From contig RPFO01002334.1 in NCBI GenBank assembly GCA_009746045.1, positions 1 to 46,897 of the forward strand: a stretch of 46,897 bases of DNA, given 5' to 3'. The stretch is from Mesostigma viride (taxonomy: Eukaryota > Streptophyta > Mesostigmatophyceae > Mesostigmatales > Mesostigmataceae). Positions 1-11,700 of this stretch are shown piece after piece. Numbering within the stretch: the stretch's first letter is position 1; the number at the start of each line of letters is the position of its first letter. Below the pieces are notes generated by a model that saw only the letters and a program-made list of their open reading frames with translations, searched no databases and was not told where the DNA came from. A program made the position numbers and the translations under genes.

Positions 1-3000
1 TGAGGATTCAGGCTCCCATGGTGTCATCATGGCCCTACGTACATGGATGGCATTATGTAATTAATGAGGAGGATTCAGGCTCCCATGGTGTCATCATGGC
101 TGGCCTACGTACATGGATGTCAAAGAAAAGATGATGAGGATTCAGGCTCCCATGGTGTCATCATGGCTGGCTACGTACATGGATGTCTCATAATAATGAT
201 GAGGATTCAGGCTCCCATGGTGTCATCATGGCTTGTCTACCTACATTGTTGGCATGTATGTAATTAATGATGAGGATTCAGGCTCCCATGGTGTCTCCAT
301 GGCTGGCCTACGTACATGAATGGCATTTATGTAATTAATGATGAGGATTCAGGCTCCCATGGTGTCATCATGGCCCGTCTACGTACATGGATGGCATTTA
401 TGTAATTAATGATGAGGATTCAGGCTCCCATGGTGTCATCATGGCTTGTCTACGTACATGGTTGGCATTTATGTAATTAATGAGGAGGATTCAGGCTCCC
501 ATGGTGTCATCATGGCCCGTCTACTTACATGGATGGCATTTATGTAATTAATGATGAGGATTCAGGCTCCCATGGGGTCATCATGGCTTGTCTACGTACA
601 TGGTTGGCATTTATGTAATTAATGAGAGGATTCAGGCTCCCATGGTGTCTCCATGGCTGGCCTACGTACATGGATGTCAAGGAATAGTAAATGATGAGGA
701 TTCAGGCTCCCATGGTGTCATCATGGCTTGTCTACCTACATGGTTGGCATTTATGTAACCTGAATCCTCTCATTAAGAAAATGAAGAGGATTCAGGCTCC
801 ATTGGTGTCATCATGGCTGGCCTACGTACATGGATGTCAAGGAATAGTAAATGATGAGGATTCAGGCTCCCATGGTGTCATCATGGCCCGTCTACGTACA
901 TGGATGTCAAGGAATAGTAAATGATGAGGATTCAGGCTCCCATGGGGTCATCATGGCTTGTCTACGTACATGGTTGGCATTTATGTAATTAACGAGGAGG
1001 ATTCAGGCTCCATTGGTGTCATCATGGCTGGCCTACGTACATGGATGTCAAGGAATAGTAAATGATGAGGATTCAGGCTCCCATGGTGTCATCATGGCTT
1101 GTCTACGTACATGGTTGGCATTTATGTAATTAATGATGAGGATTCAGGCTCCCATGGTGTCTCCATGGCTGGCCTACGTACATGGATGTCAAGGAATAGT
1201 AAATGATGAGGATTCAGGCTCCCATGGTGTCATCATGGCCTGTCTACGTACATGGATGGCATGTATGTAATTAATGATGAGGATTCAGGCTCCCATGGTG
1301 TCATCATGGCTTGTCTACGTACATGGTTGGCATTTATGTAATTAATGAGGAGGATTCAGGCTCCCATGGTGTCATCATGGCTTGTCTACGTACATGGTTG
1401 GCATTTATGTAATTAATGATGAGGATTCAGGCTCCCATGGTGTCTCCATGGCTGGCCTACGTACATGGATGTCAAGGAATAGTAAATGATAAGGATTCAG
1501 GCTCCCATGGTGTCATCATGGCCCGTCTACGTACATGGATGGCATTTATGTAATTAATGATGAGGATTCAGGCTCCCATGGGTCATCATGGCTTGTCTAC
1601 GTACATGGTTGGCATTTATGTAATTAATGAGGAGGATTCAGGCTCCCATGGTGTCTCCATGGCTGGCCTACGTACATGGATGTCAAGGAATAGTAAATGA
1701 TGAGGATTCAGGCTCCCATGGTGTCATCATGGCCTGTCTACGTACATGGATGGCATGTATGTAATTAATGATGAGGATTCAGGCTCCCATGGTGTCATCA
1801 TGGCTTGTCTACGTACATGGTTGGCATTTATGTAATTAATGAGGAGGATTCAGGCTCCCATGGTGTCATCATGGCTTGTCTACGTACATGGTTGGCATTT
1901 ATGTAATTAATGATGAGGATTCAGGCTCCCATGGTGTCTCCATGGCTGGCCTACGTACATGGATGTCAAGGAATAGTAAATGATGAGGATTCAGGCTCCC
2001 ATGGTGTCATCATGGCCCGTGTACGTACATGGATGGCATGTATGTAATTAATGAGGAGGATTCAGGCTCCCATGGTGTCATCATGGCTGGCCTACGTACA
2101 TGGATGTCAAAGAAAAAGAAATGATGAGGATTCAGGCTCCCATGGTGTCATCATGGCTGGCCTACGTACATGGATGTCTCATAAAATAAATGATGAGGAT
2201 TCAGGCTCCCATGGTGTCATCATGGCTTGTCTACCTACATTGTTGGCATGTATGTAATTAATGATGAGGATTCAGGCTCCCATGGTGTCTCCATGGCTGG
2301 CCTACGTACATGGTTGGCATTTATGTAATTAATGATGAGGATTCAGGCTCCCATGGTGTCATCATGGCCCGTCTACGTACATGGATGGCATTTATGTAAT
2401 TAATGATGAGGATTCAGGCTCCCATGGTGTCATCATGGCTTGTCTACGTACATGGTTGGCATTTATGTAATTAATGAGGAGGATTCAGGCTCCCATGGTG
2501 TCATCATGGCCCGTCTACTTACATGGATGGCATTTATGTAATTAATGATGAGGATTCAGGCTCCCATGGGGTCATCATGGCTTGTCTACGTACATGGTTG
2601 GCATTTATGTAATTAATGAGGAGGATTCAGGCTCCCATGGTGTCTCCATGGCTGGCCTACGTACATGGATGTCAAGGAATAGTAAATGATGAGGATTCAG
2701 GCTCCCATGGTGTCATCATGGCCCGTCTACGTACATGGATGGCATTTATGTAATTAATGATGAGGATTCAGGCTCCCATGGGGTCATCATGGCTTGTCTA
2801 CGTACATGGTTGGCATTTATGTAATTAATGAGGAGGATTCAGGCTCCCATGGTGTCTCCATGGCTGGCCTACGTACATGGATGTCAAGGAATAGTAAATG
2901 ATGAGGATTCAGGCTCCCATGGTGTCATCATGGCCTGTCTACGTACATGGATGGCATGTATGTAATTAATGATGAGGATTCAGGCTCCCATGGGTCATCA

Positions 3001-4652
3001 TGGCTTGTCTACGTACATGGATGGCATGTATGTAATTAATGATGAGGATTCAGGCTCCCATGGTGTCATCATGGCTGGCCTACGTATGTACATGGATGTC
3101 AAAGAAAAAAAAATGATGAGGATTCAGGCTCCCATGGTGTCATCATTGCCCGTGTATGTACATGGTTGCCATTTATGTAATTAATGATGAGGATTCAGGC
3201 TCCATTGGTGTCATCATTGCCCGTGTATGTACATGGTTGGCATTTATGTATGTAATTAATGATGAGGATTCAGGCTCCATTGGTGTCATCATGGCTGGCC
3301 TACGTATGTACATGGATGTCAAAGAAAAAAAAATGATGAGGATTCAGGCTCCCATGGTGTCATCATGGCCCGTCTACGTACATGGATGTCAAGGAATAGT
3401 AAATGATGAGGATTCAGGCTCCCATGGTGTCAGATGTCATGGCCTGTCTACGTACATGGATGGCATGTATGTAATTAATGATGAGAATTCAGGCTCCATT
3501 GGTGTCATCATGGCTGGCCTACGTATGTACATGGATGTCAAAGAAAAAAAAATGATGAGGATTCAGGCTCCCATGGTGTCATCATGGCCCGTCTACGTAC
3601 ATGGATGTCAAGGAATAGTAAATGATGAGGATTCAGGCTCCCATGGTGTCATCATGGCCTGTCTACGTACATGGATGGCATGTATGTATTTAATGATGAG
3701 GATTCAGGCTCCCATGGTGTCATCATGGCTGGCCTACGTACATGGATGTCTCAGAAAAAAAATGATGAGGATTCAGGCTCCCATGGTGTCATCATGGCTG
3801 GCCTACGTACATGGATGTCAAAGAAAAAAAATGATGAGGATTCAGGCTCCCGTGGTGTCATTATGGCCCGTCTACGTGTTGTTGGCATGTATGAAATGAA
3901 TGATGAGGATTCAGGCTCCCATAGTGTCATCATGGCTGGCCTACGTACATGGTTGGCATTTATGTAATTAATGATGAGGATTCAGGCTCCCATGGTGTCA
4001 TCATTGCCCGTGTATGTACATGGTTGGCATTTATGTAATTAATGATGAGGATTCAGGCTCCATGGTGTCATCATGGCCCGTCTACGTACATGGATGGCAT
4101 GTATGTATTTAATGATGAGGATTCAGGCTCCCATGGTGTCATCATGGCTGGCCTACGTACATGGATGTCTCAGAAAAAAAATGATGAGGATTCAGGCTCC
4201 CATGGTGTCATCATGGCTGGCCTACGTACATGGATGTCTCAGAAAAAAAATGATGAGGATTCAGGCTCCCATGGTGTCATCATGGCTGGCCTACGTACAT
4301 GGATGTCAAAGAAAAAAAAATGATCAGGATTCAGGCTCCCGTGGTGTCATTATGGCCCGTCTACGTGTTGTTGGCATGTATGAAATTAATGATGAGGATT
4401 CAGGCTCCCACAGTGTCATCATGGCTGGCCTACGTACATGGTTGGCATTTATGTAATTAATGATGAGGATTCAGGCTCCCATGGTGTCATCATTGCCCGT
4501 GTATGTACATGGTTGGCATTTATGTAATTAATGATGAGGATTCAGGCTCCATTGGTGTCATCATGGCCCGTCTACGTACATGGGTGGCATTTATGTATTT
4601 AATGATGAGGATTCAGGCTCCCATGGGGTCATCATGGCTTGTCTACGTACAT
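1..4652. repeat. Minisatellite array, ~67 bp unit, about 70 copies
   Basis: Successive copies of GGATTCAGGCTCCCATGG start at about 5, 71, 138 and 203 and continue to 4652. The core (gattcaggctcccatggtgtcatcatggc, about 30 bp) and the acgtacatgg segment are constant. The tails fall into a few classes: tggcatttatgtaattaa, gtcaaggaatagtaa, gtcaaagaaaaaaaa and gtctcagaaaaaaaa. Copies differ by a few substitutions and 1-4 bp indels. All frames are open for 60-250 codons only because the unit lacks regular stops; no protein-like composition is seen. The array runs off the left edge of the window. Confidence 0.97.
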
Positions 4653-4927
4653 GGAGTCATATTGATTCATGGAACAATGAGATACCATTCTTAATTGAAA
4701 ATTGTTCTTGATACTTTCACATGCATGCCCGGAATCGTGAATTTGTGCGGGTTTCCATGATGACAATCCTCATTGAATTCTTGAGCACACAATATTGAGC
4801 AATTTAGGGGCACTTCGGCAATGTTGACCATTTTCATTCATGATCAATAAAATTAACATTTAATGCAATAAATACATATTCCACTCATTTTAATAAACCA
4901 TGCAAAAACTTTACAAGCACGCTCAAG
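4653..4927. other. Unique AT-rich spacer between two minisatellites
   Basis: About 275 bp of non-repetitive AT-rich sequence. No coding frame, RNA gene or transposon end was recognised. Confidence 0.6.
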
Positions 4928-5701
4928 CTAGGGGTGGGCTGGCATGCACGCGTGGGTGTGGGGGTGGGCTGGCATGCATGCGTGGGTGTGGGGGTGGGCT
5001 GGCATGCACGTGTGGGTGTGGGGGTGGGCTGGCATGCATGCGTGGGTGTGGGGTTGGGCTAGCCTGCATGCGTGGGTGTGGGGGGGGCTGGCATGCATGC
5101 GTGGGTGTGTGTGGGGGGCTAGCATGCATGCGTAAGTGTGGGGGGGGCTGGCATGCATGCGTGGGTGTGGGGGGGGCTGGCATGCATGCGTGGGTGTGTG
5201 TGGGGGGCTAGCATGCATGCGTAAGTGTGGGGGGGGCTGGCATGCATGCGTGGGTGTGTATGGGGGCTGGCATGCATGCGTGGGTGTGTGTGGGGGGCTA
5301 GCATGCATGCGTGGGTGTGTGGGGGGGCTGTCATGCATGCGTGGGTGTGTGTGGGGGCTGGCATCCATGCGTGGGTGTGTGGGGGGGCTAGCATGCATGC
5401 GTGGGTGTGGGGGTGGGCTAGCATGCATGCGTGGGTGTGGGGGGGGCGGTCATGCATGCGTGGGTGTGTGGGGGGGCTGGCATGCATGCGTGGGTGTGTG
5501 GGGGGGCTAGCATGCATGCGTGGGTGTGGGGGTGGGCTAGCATGCATGCGTGGGTGTGAGTGTGGGCTAGCATGCATGCGTGGGTGTGGGGGGGGCTAGC
5601 ATGCATGCGTGGGTGTGGGGGGGCCGGGGCCGGGGCTAGCATGCATGCGTGGGTGTGGGGGTGGGCTAGCATGCATGCGTGGGTGTGGGGGGGGCTAGCA
5701 C
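4928..5701. repeat. 30 bp G/T-rich minisatellite with GCATGCATGC palindrome
   Basis: About 26 copies of a 29-31 bp unit reading (c)tagcatgcatgcgtgggtgtg followed by a run of G. Each unit carries the self-complementary core GCATGCATGC; a few copies have GCATGCACGC. The minus strand is C/A-rich. Frames through it give His/Pro/Met repeats (HPRMHASPP) that are artefacts of the unit. One copy near 5622-5636 has an inserted ggggccggggccgggg. Confidence 0.96.
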
Positions 5702-7023
5702 GCCCCACCCCTCCATCGGCACAGCCAGCCTTGTGAGTCTACCCTTAACAACAAGGCTGGTAGGACGACACGCCTGAGCAGCATATGTCATGCCTATCTC
5801 AGGCTAATAATGTGTGATTTTGTGCCAACAACCAAGTTGTTCCACCCAACAACACATTATAAACCCTCTTCCAAAATGCCCAACAAGCCGGACACGTGGA
5901 GGACCACACACGCAGTATATAAAGAGAAAATAAGCTGACTTTTTATCCAGCCAACCTGTGGCTAGCTGCTCTGGTTAGCATGACAAATGCTAACATTTAC
6001 TCAGTGGGAAAGGTGAAGAGACCATTGGAACAGCCTACCTGACGCATGTGCCACCAAAGCATTGTGTCCCGCAAAATGCACACTGCCTCCTTTCTAACAA
6101 GCACGAGCCGCTCTCTTTAGGAGACAGGTGCCAGCTCGTCAGTGTCTGGGGAAAATGATGCCGCTGCTTAGGAAGACCGCGTGAATTTCCTCGAACACAA
6201 CTGTCTATAAAGCAAAAGAAATTTCAGAGAAGCATGGAAATAAAAGCATTACACCTTCCCGACAGGTTGCGGGCCACGCGCTGCAGAAAGCCAGCCACGT
6301 CACAGACGATTAACTAGCTAAAAGACACCCAGGAATCCAGCGATGCAGCGCCAGGACCCGCAACTTTCTGGCTGCATCTGGCCGGAAAGAAGGCAAAAAG
6401 CTTACGCTCAACGAGGTAAGAAAGCAGGAAAACGCAAGCTTAAGACGTTTAACACAAGAACGTACCATAACGGGCATTTATTCGTGCCCAGGCGCACAAG
6501 AAAGTCCACCCTTTCATGGAGTGGTTGGGCAGTACGCATCGCGCAGGGCTAATGTTATCTTACCGCAAAATGACGGGAAAGGTAAAGATAGCAGCGGGAA
6601 TTTTTACGGCTTTAGAAACATCATTAAACTAGCTTTCCTTACGACCATCAAAACTGGCAACAATCGACAATCAACCCGGCAGGCATCCAATATACTTTAT
6701 TCATCCCGACAGAAATTCAGGCCGGACCCCCCCTGCCGATGGCAAAGAAAAAAAGCCCGCGACATTATAGATCGCAACCATCCCGCCATAAATTAGAATC
6801 AGTAACTAATTTTCTCCAACAATCGAGCATTTCTGCTTTCCGCGTGCCAGATTTGTCACGTTTCGTCTAAAGGCAGTCGCCATGGCCCCTACCGCAAGGG
6901 GTGCGCGCACCATGCCGACATAGCTTTTGGGCCTCAATTTGCACCGAAATTTGGTCCGTACCGTCCAGCTCAGTCGGATTATGTATGTGGATCGGCCGTG
7001 TTGGTTGCATACGCAGGTATATT

Positions 7024-7093
7024 AATTCTTGCATTCGCCCCGGACCTTCCCCAGGACAGGTCAGGATATAACAATAATTCTTGCATTCGCCCC
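7024..7093 (+). repeat. Short direct duplication, 52 bp period
   Basis: aattcttgcattcgcccc occurs at 7024-7041 and again at 7076-7093, followed in both cases by a related C-rich segment ending in ggtcagg. It is a local tandem duplication. Confidence 0.75.
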
Positions 7094-7235
7094 CGCCCTT
7101 TCCTATGGCCTGGTCAGGTTTGGGCGCGACGCCACTAGCGCGGCGCCCGCGACAGAGTGGCCAGGCTCGAGCACGTTTTCTGGATCCCAAGCACCGGATT
7201 GGACACTGTCCGAGGACTGGACAGGAATTGGCTGA

Positions 7236-7334
7236 CCAATCGGATGCTTGCTCGTCGTCTCCAAAAACATATATAAAGAGCCAAATCGCGCGAACTACGC
7301 AAGGATCCTTTAAGCAGCGTTACTCTGCCGAAAT
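7236..7334 (+). promoter_or_regulatory. Possible core promoter (CCAAT and TATA boxes)
   Basis: CCAAT at 7236-7240 is followed 30 bp later by TATATAAA at 7270-7277. The first downstream ATG (7332) reaches a stop within four codons, so no coding gene is attached here. The transposase-like gene begins more than 1 kb downstream with an AT-rich block between. This could be a promoter for a non-coding transcript or chance. Confidence 0.2.
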
Positions 7335-7547
7335 GTCAACCTAGGCCGGTCAAGTGACGCCGAGGTGTTCACCGATAGTTCAGGTCAGCCACAGCGCGCC
7401 TTCGAATGTAGGCACGGTCGCATTTTTTTTTAGGAAATGTAGAATTGTTGTCGACCAGCTACCAACGCCCGACCGGACCCATACAACGGAAACATCAAGG
7501 CGATGTGATGTAGGTGTGTCTGATATGTCATTAATACACAGAGCATC

Positions 7548-7695
7548 GTGAATATAATATATAATATAAATTATATAATATACTATAATTAATATATAAT
7601 TTTAATTTTATGTTAATTTTAATGTTATTTCATATAACATAATATAGCATAATATAATATAATATAATATAATATTATATAAAGTAGTATATAAA
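7548..7695. repeat. AT-rich low-complexity block
   Basis: Nearly pure A/T made of ataat, tataat and attataa words, with no G/C run longer than two. It contrasts sharply with the GC-balanced flanks. It could be a simple expansion or an AT-rich duplex-unwinding region. Confidence 0.85.
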
Positions 7696-8012
7696 AAATT
7701 AAAATGTAAAAGAAAAATATCTACCTTATTGGGGTTTAATGTTCCTTTCCAGTTCAGCATAAGTACACTCTTGAGTGTGTGCAATGTTTGGTTATACGCC
7801 ATTGTCTTAAAATAGCAACCAATGTAAACCTCCGTCCTAACCACATTTGGATACAATAAAGACATTGATGCCTGACACATAGCATTCATTGCTTGAAATA
7901 CCATGCATATTTTGTGTCAATGTTCTGCAGACCACAGCTTCAAGTGGGCATACTTCGCTTTCCTCAATATAATGGCGACATGGCATTTGGTGAAAGTGGT
8001 GAGTGCCATGAA

Positions 8013-8577
8013 GTTGCGCCGGCCGTCGTTATCCATGACGAACTGAATGGGTTTCGTGCAAATCAAGTTTTTTGTTTTGGTGTTCCAGTTGCGCCGGCCG
8101 GCGTTTCCAATGGTATCTTGCGCGCACTTGCAAAAGCTTGCACGCTTATCAACATTTTGTGTTGGTAAACATTTTATCACCTCTGGGATTTCCGCCTTCA
8201 CTACCTGAGTTGCTTCTTTGTGGTTTTCAAATGCAACCGAGTTACGCCGGCCGTCGTTACTCATGACAAATTGTAGGGGTTTTGTGCAAATCACTTTTGT
8301 ATGGTTTATGTACATGCATCCAGTTGCGCCGGCCGGCGTTTCCAATGGTATCTTGCAGTTGCGCAATCAGGCCCCATTACCAAAAGTGTGTTTGTACATC
8401 TTTTTTACACCTGAAGGATTTCTGCCTGCATATCCTGAGTTGCTTCTTAATGGTTTTTAATTGCGCCCGAGTTACGCCGGCCGTCGTTATTAATGACAAA
8501 CTGTATGTGTTTCATAAAATCACTTTTGTATGGTTTACATGTATCCAGTTGCGCCGGCCGGCGTTATTAATGACGCT
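8013..8577 (+). repeat. ~229 bp tandem repeat with GCCGGCC palindromes
   Basis: Two alternating motifs recur. gttRcgccggccgtcgtta starts at 8013, 8241 and 8471. gttgcgccggccggcgtt starts at 8088, 8323 and 8548 and contains the 12 bp palindrome CGCCGGCCGGCG. Intervening text (ttttgtgcaaatcac, tcctgagttgcttctt) repeats with the same 225-235 bp period. The block lies directly upstream of the transposase-like gene, and the 18-mer gttacgccggccgtcgtt recurs inside that gene's last intron at 11201. It may be promoter-proximal repeat, part of an upstream intron or a transposon subterminal region. Confidence 0.85.
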
Positions 8578-8711
8578 TGTCGTTCTTGTTTGATGCCCAT
8601 CGTTTTCGTCGTGTCTTTAATGGTGATTATTTATCATTACTCATCCTCAGGGCTTTCGGTGCCGCGGGATTAAGAGGCGAAAAAAATCAGCTGCCGTCTG
8701 ACCAAAGTCTG

Positions 8712-11700
8712 ATGGCGCGATCGGGGCGGGGGGCCGTTTCCGACGGTTCGCGTCCCTTGTCCAATGACGACCGGGAGCCTGCACTTCGCGGTCTCTGGAG
8801 CGACAAGTACATCGAGAACAAGGGGTACAAAATTGCCAATGACATCTTTCCTATCATGGCGGAACGCGTGAAAGCAAACAACCACAGGACGCCAGAGATG
8901 AGCGCGGAGGTTCTGTCTTGCGCAGCTTCAAGACTAAATGCCATGGTGGCGGAGAGCAACGGCATTAAGAAGAGGAAGAACTGTGACGGCGGGCTTCCTG
9001 AAAATTGGGCGGAATCTCTTCGGGATAACATCAAGAAGGCTTTTGGCGACTTGGGAACATCTGAGAAGGATCGTGGGCTTAGGTGGGCCTTGTGTGGACT
9101 TGTTACGAAGGCAATGGAGGGCGTCCCGGACAGGATTGTGGAGCGCGCGTTCGGGATTGACAGGCGCTTTGTCGCAACTGTTCGGGGTCACAGGGATGGA
9201 ATGGAAGAAGGGGAGGACGACCTTTTGATGAGTGCGCCAGAGAGGAGGAGGAGGAAAGACGAGCTTCCGACGGAAGTCATTGCCCTGATACAAGCGTGCT
9301 GGAGGGATGATAACTTGACGCGGGCGTCTCCGAACATGAAGGATGTTCATTGTGAATGGACCAGAAAGGATTACAAACATACACTAGCGTTTTCGGAGGG
9401 TGCGCGCTACTATACTGTCTCCAAGTCGAAGATTTACGAAGTGTTCATTTCCCGCCATCCGGAGTTGAAGCCACCGCGGCGGATGGACAGTAGGGAGGGG
9501 GGGGGGGGGAGGGAGAGGAGGGTGTGAGGGGGGGAAATCAGGTGATTTTGGAGACGGAGGCAGGGATGTCAATGCTACGCACGAATCAGAAGAGCACAGT
9601 TCATGTGGGATACACTACTTTTTGCAAGCATATGCCCGCATGCGTCAAGGGGCGGTGGAAAATGCGGAACTTGTGCGCATGCCAGCACCACACTACCATG
9701 CAGTCCATGGTTGGGGGGTTGGCCAAATTTCGTGCAACTTTTCATGCCAGATGCGAGTGCGGACCTGAATGCCACGCGTGCGATCATGGTAGCCAGCTCG
9801 ACGTGGGGTCGTCCGTGCCCACATGTTCCATTTTCAAAGCCACTCACACGACAGAGTGGGTGAACAAGTTTACTTGTGAGGTGGAGGGGATGAGGGAGGG
9901 GGGAGGTTCGAGGTCGTCTGTGGGGTCGTCGCGGCCGCAGGTTCAGCCTTTTCAGGGCGAACTTGAGGATCTGCCCATGCATGGGAGGGTGCTGGACGAC
10001 GAGGAAGGGGTGCCCGATCATGACCTGGGCGAGGAGTTGGGGGTTTGCTCGATCCGGCGTAAGGCTTGTGTGTTGGGCACTTGCCTGGCTCCCAAGTGTG
10101 GAATTCGGAACTTCATGTTATGCGAACGGGAGGAGGCTTCCAACCACCTGATTTCATGGACCAGATACGAGATGCAGGATGTGCCGCCGGGTGCGGTTCT
10201 TGGGCCAGAGGTAATTTTTAGTGGAGTGGTTGCGCCCCAAGGCGTTTCTTTTGCAATGTTTCCTGAAGTTCTTGGGCCAGAGGTAATTTTTAGTGGAGTG
10301 GTTGCGCCCCAAGGCGTTTCTTTTTCAATTTTTCCTGAGGTCCTGTCTTTTTTCTTTCTACAGGTCATTGGTGGGTCGAAGTTGATGTCTTTTCTGTATG
10401 TGCACACTGCGCATATGCAGGACGACTGTGACGAGATCGCAAAGGCTGGTGGGCAGCGATTGACGCAAGTCGACGTCAAGTCCACACCAACGGAGCTAAA
10501 GGAGGCAATTGTGGACAAGTGGCCGGACTTCATCCAGCATTGCTTCAACGCGTGGTGGCAAGCGGACGCCTCCAAGGAATGTCTCTCAAGGATGCGGGTG
10601 GGGGACCTTGTATGCCACACAGATTACGCCGAGAACTACCAGTCTTACACCTATCACAATCTCCAAGCACAGTATTGGCATCCAGTCACATTCGTCCTTA
10701 TGCCCTGGATCGTGCGCTACTTGGATCCAGCGTCGGGAAAGGTCGTGAGAAGGGAGTTTCACTTCATCGGACAGGGCGGAATGAAAAGGGACGGGCGGGC
10801 CCTCCGTTTTGCTATCCTCAAAATCCTGGCGACACTACGGTCAGAAGGGGTAGAGGTGAAGCGCTTCATTGGGTGGTCGGACAATTGCTCCATGCAGTTC
10901 AAGTCAAGGAATGTGATCGCGGAAGTGGCCCGGCTGCTGACGGAGGATCCGCACCTGGAGTCATTTGAGTGGAATTACTTTGGGGAGCAGCACGGAAAGG
11001 GGGAGGTGGATGGAGCTGGTGGGACTGTGAAGTGCATGTTGAGGAGGTGGCACATCAGGGAAGAGAACCAGGACAAACAGACGGCCGCCCAGTTGGTGGA
11101 GAATCTGGCGTCGGGGGCGGTGGGCGGGACCACAACGACCAGGCGTAACTTCTTCGAGTTCCCCGAGGTAATTAAGTGTACAGTCCTCGTTCAGGGAATA
11201 GTTACGCCGGCCGTCGTTTCTAGGGCGTTCTTGGAGTCCTGGCGATCAGGAGTGCTTAATAAAACACAACTAGCTCGATGGTCTCGTAACTTCAACTTTC
11301 CCTTGTGCAAATCTTGTCTTCGACGCGCAGGTGCTTCCTTACAGCCCAGGGCGCGGCGAAATCAAAGGAGTGAAGAAGGCGCACTGGTGGCGCATGGACA
11401 AGTCGAATGTGACGCGCTTAATGCTGCGCCAGTATTCCTGCTATTGTGGCGGTGCGTGCGCCGAGGAAAGGTGGTGGGATTGTCGAAAGGAGTGGACCGA
11501 CATGGACGGCTGGAATGTGGGAGGTGCTCGGATGAAGCTCCACAAACTGGGGGAGCCAGTGCAAAGGAACCCAAACGGACAAGGGGGGCACGCAGGGACG
11601 CGACTGAACAGACTACAGGCAGAGAGGACGATGATGGGAAGGAGACTGAAGCTGCGAGACATTTTTGCCGTCGAGTCCTACTCTGGTGATGAGTCCCACG

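Larger units (their letters stand above)
5702..7547. other. Non-coding stretch, no gene recognised
   Basis: About 1.8 kb of mixed-composition sequence. Only short open frames (<110 codons) without recognisable motifs are present. Two TATATAAA boxes lie at 5916-5923 and 7270-7277, and an 18 bp motif is repeated near 7024 and 7076. Otherwise nothing is seen. Confidence 0.5.

Noticed and set aside
1-4652. CRISPR-like array
   Set aside because: Units are contiguous diverged satellite copies without unique spacers, in a eukaryotic context.
64-4694. Repeat proteins (MRIQAPMVSSW..)
   Set aside because: Frames arise from the 67 bp satellite unit and shift with every unit-length change.
4900-5708. 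His/Pro/Met and Gly/Cys/Met repeat proteins on both strands
   Set aside because: The 30 bp minisatellite is open in most frames; no initiation context or non-repeat domain.
7236-7340. Protein gene downstream of the CCAAT/TATA pair
   Set aside because: The first ATG is followed by a stop after three codons, and no splice-compatible coding exon was found nearby.
9575-10620. Minus-strand frames opposite the transposase-like gene
   Set aside because: Antisense shadows of a GC-biased coding strand; no motifs.
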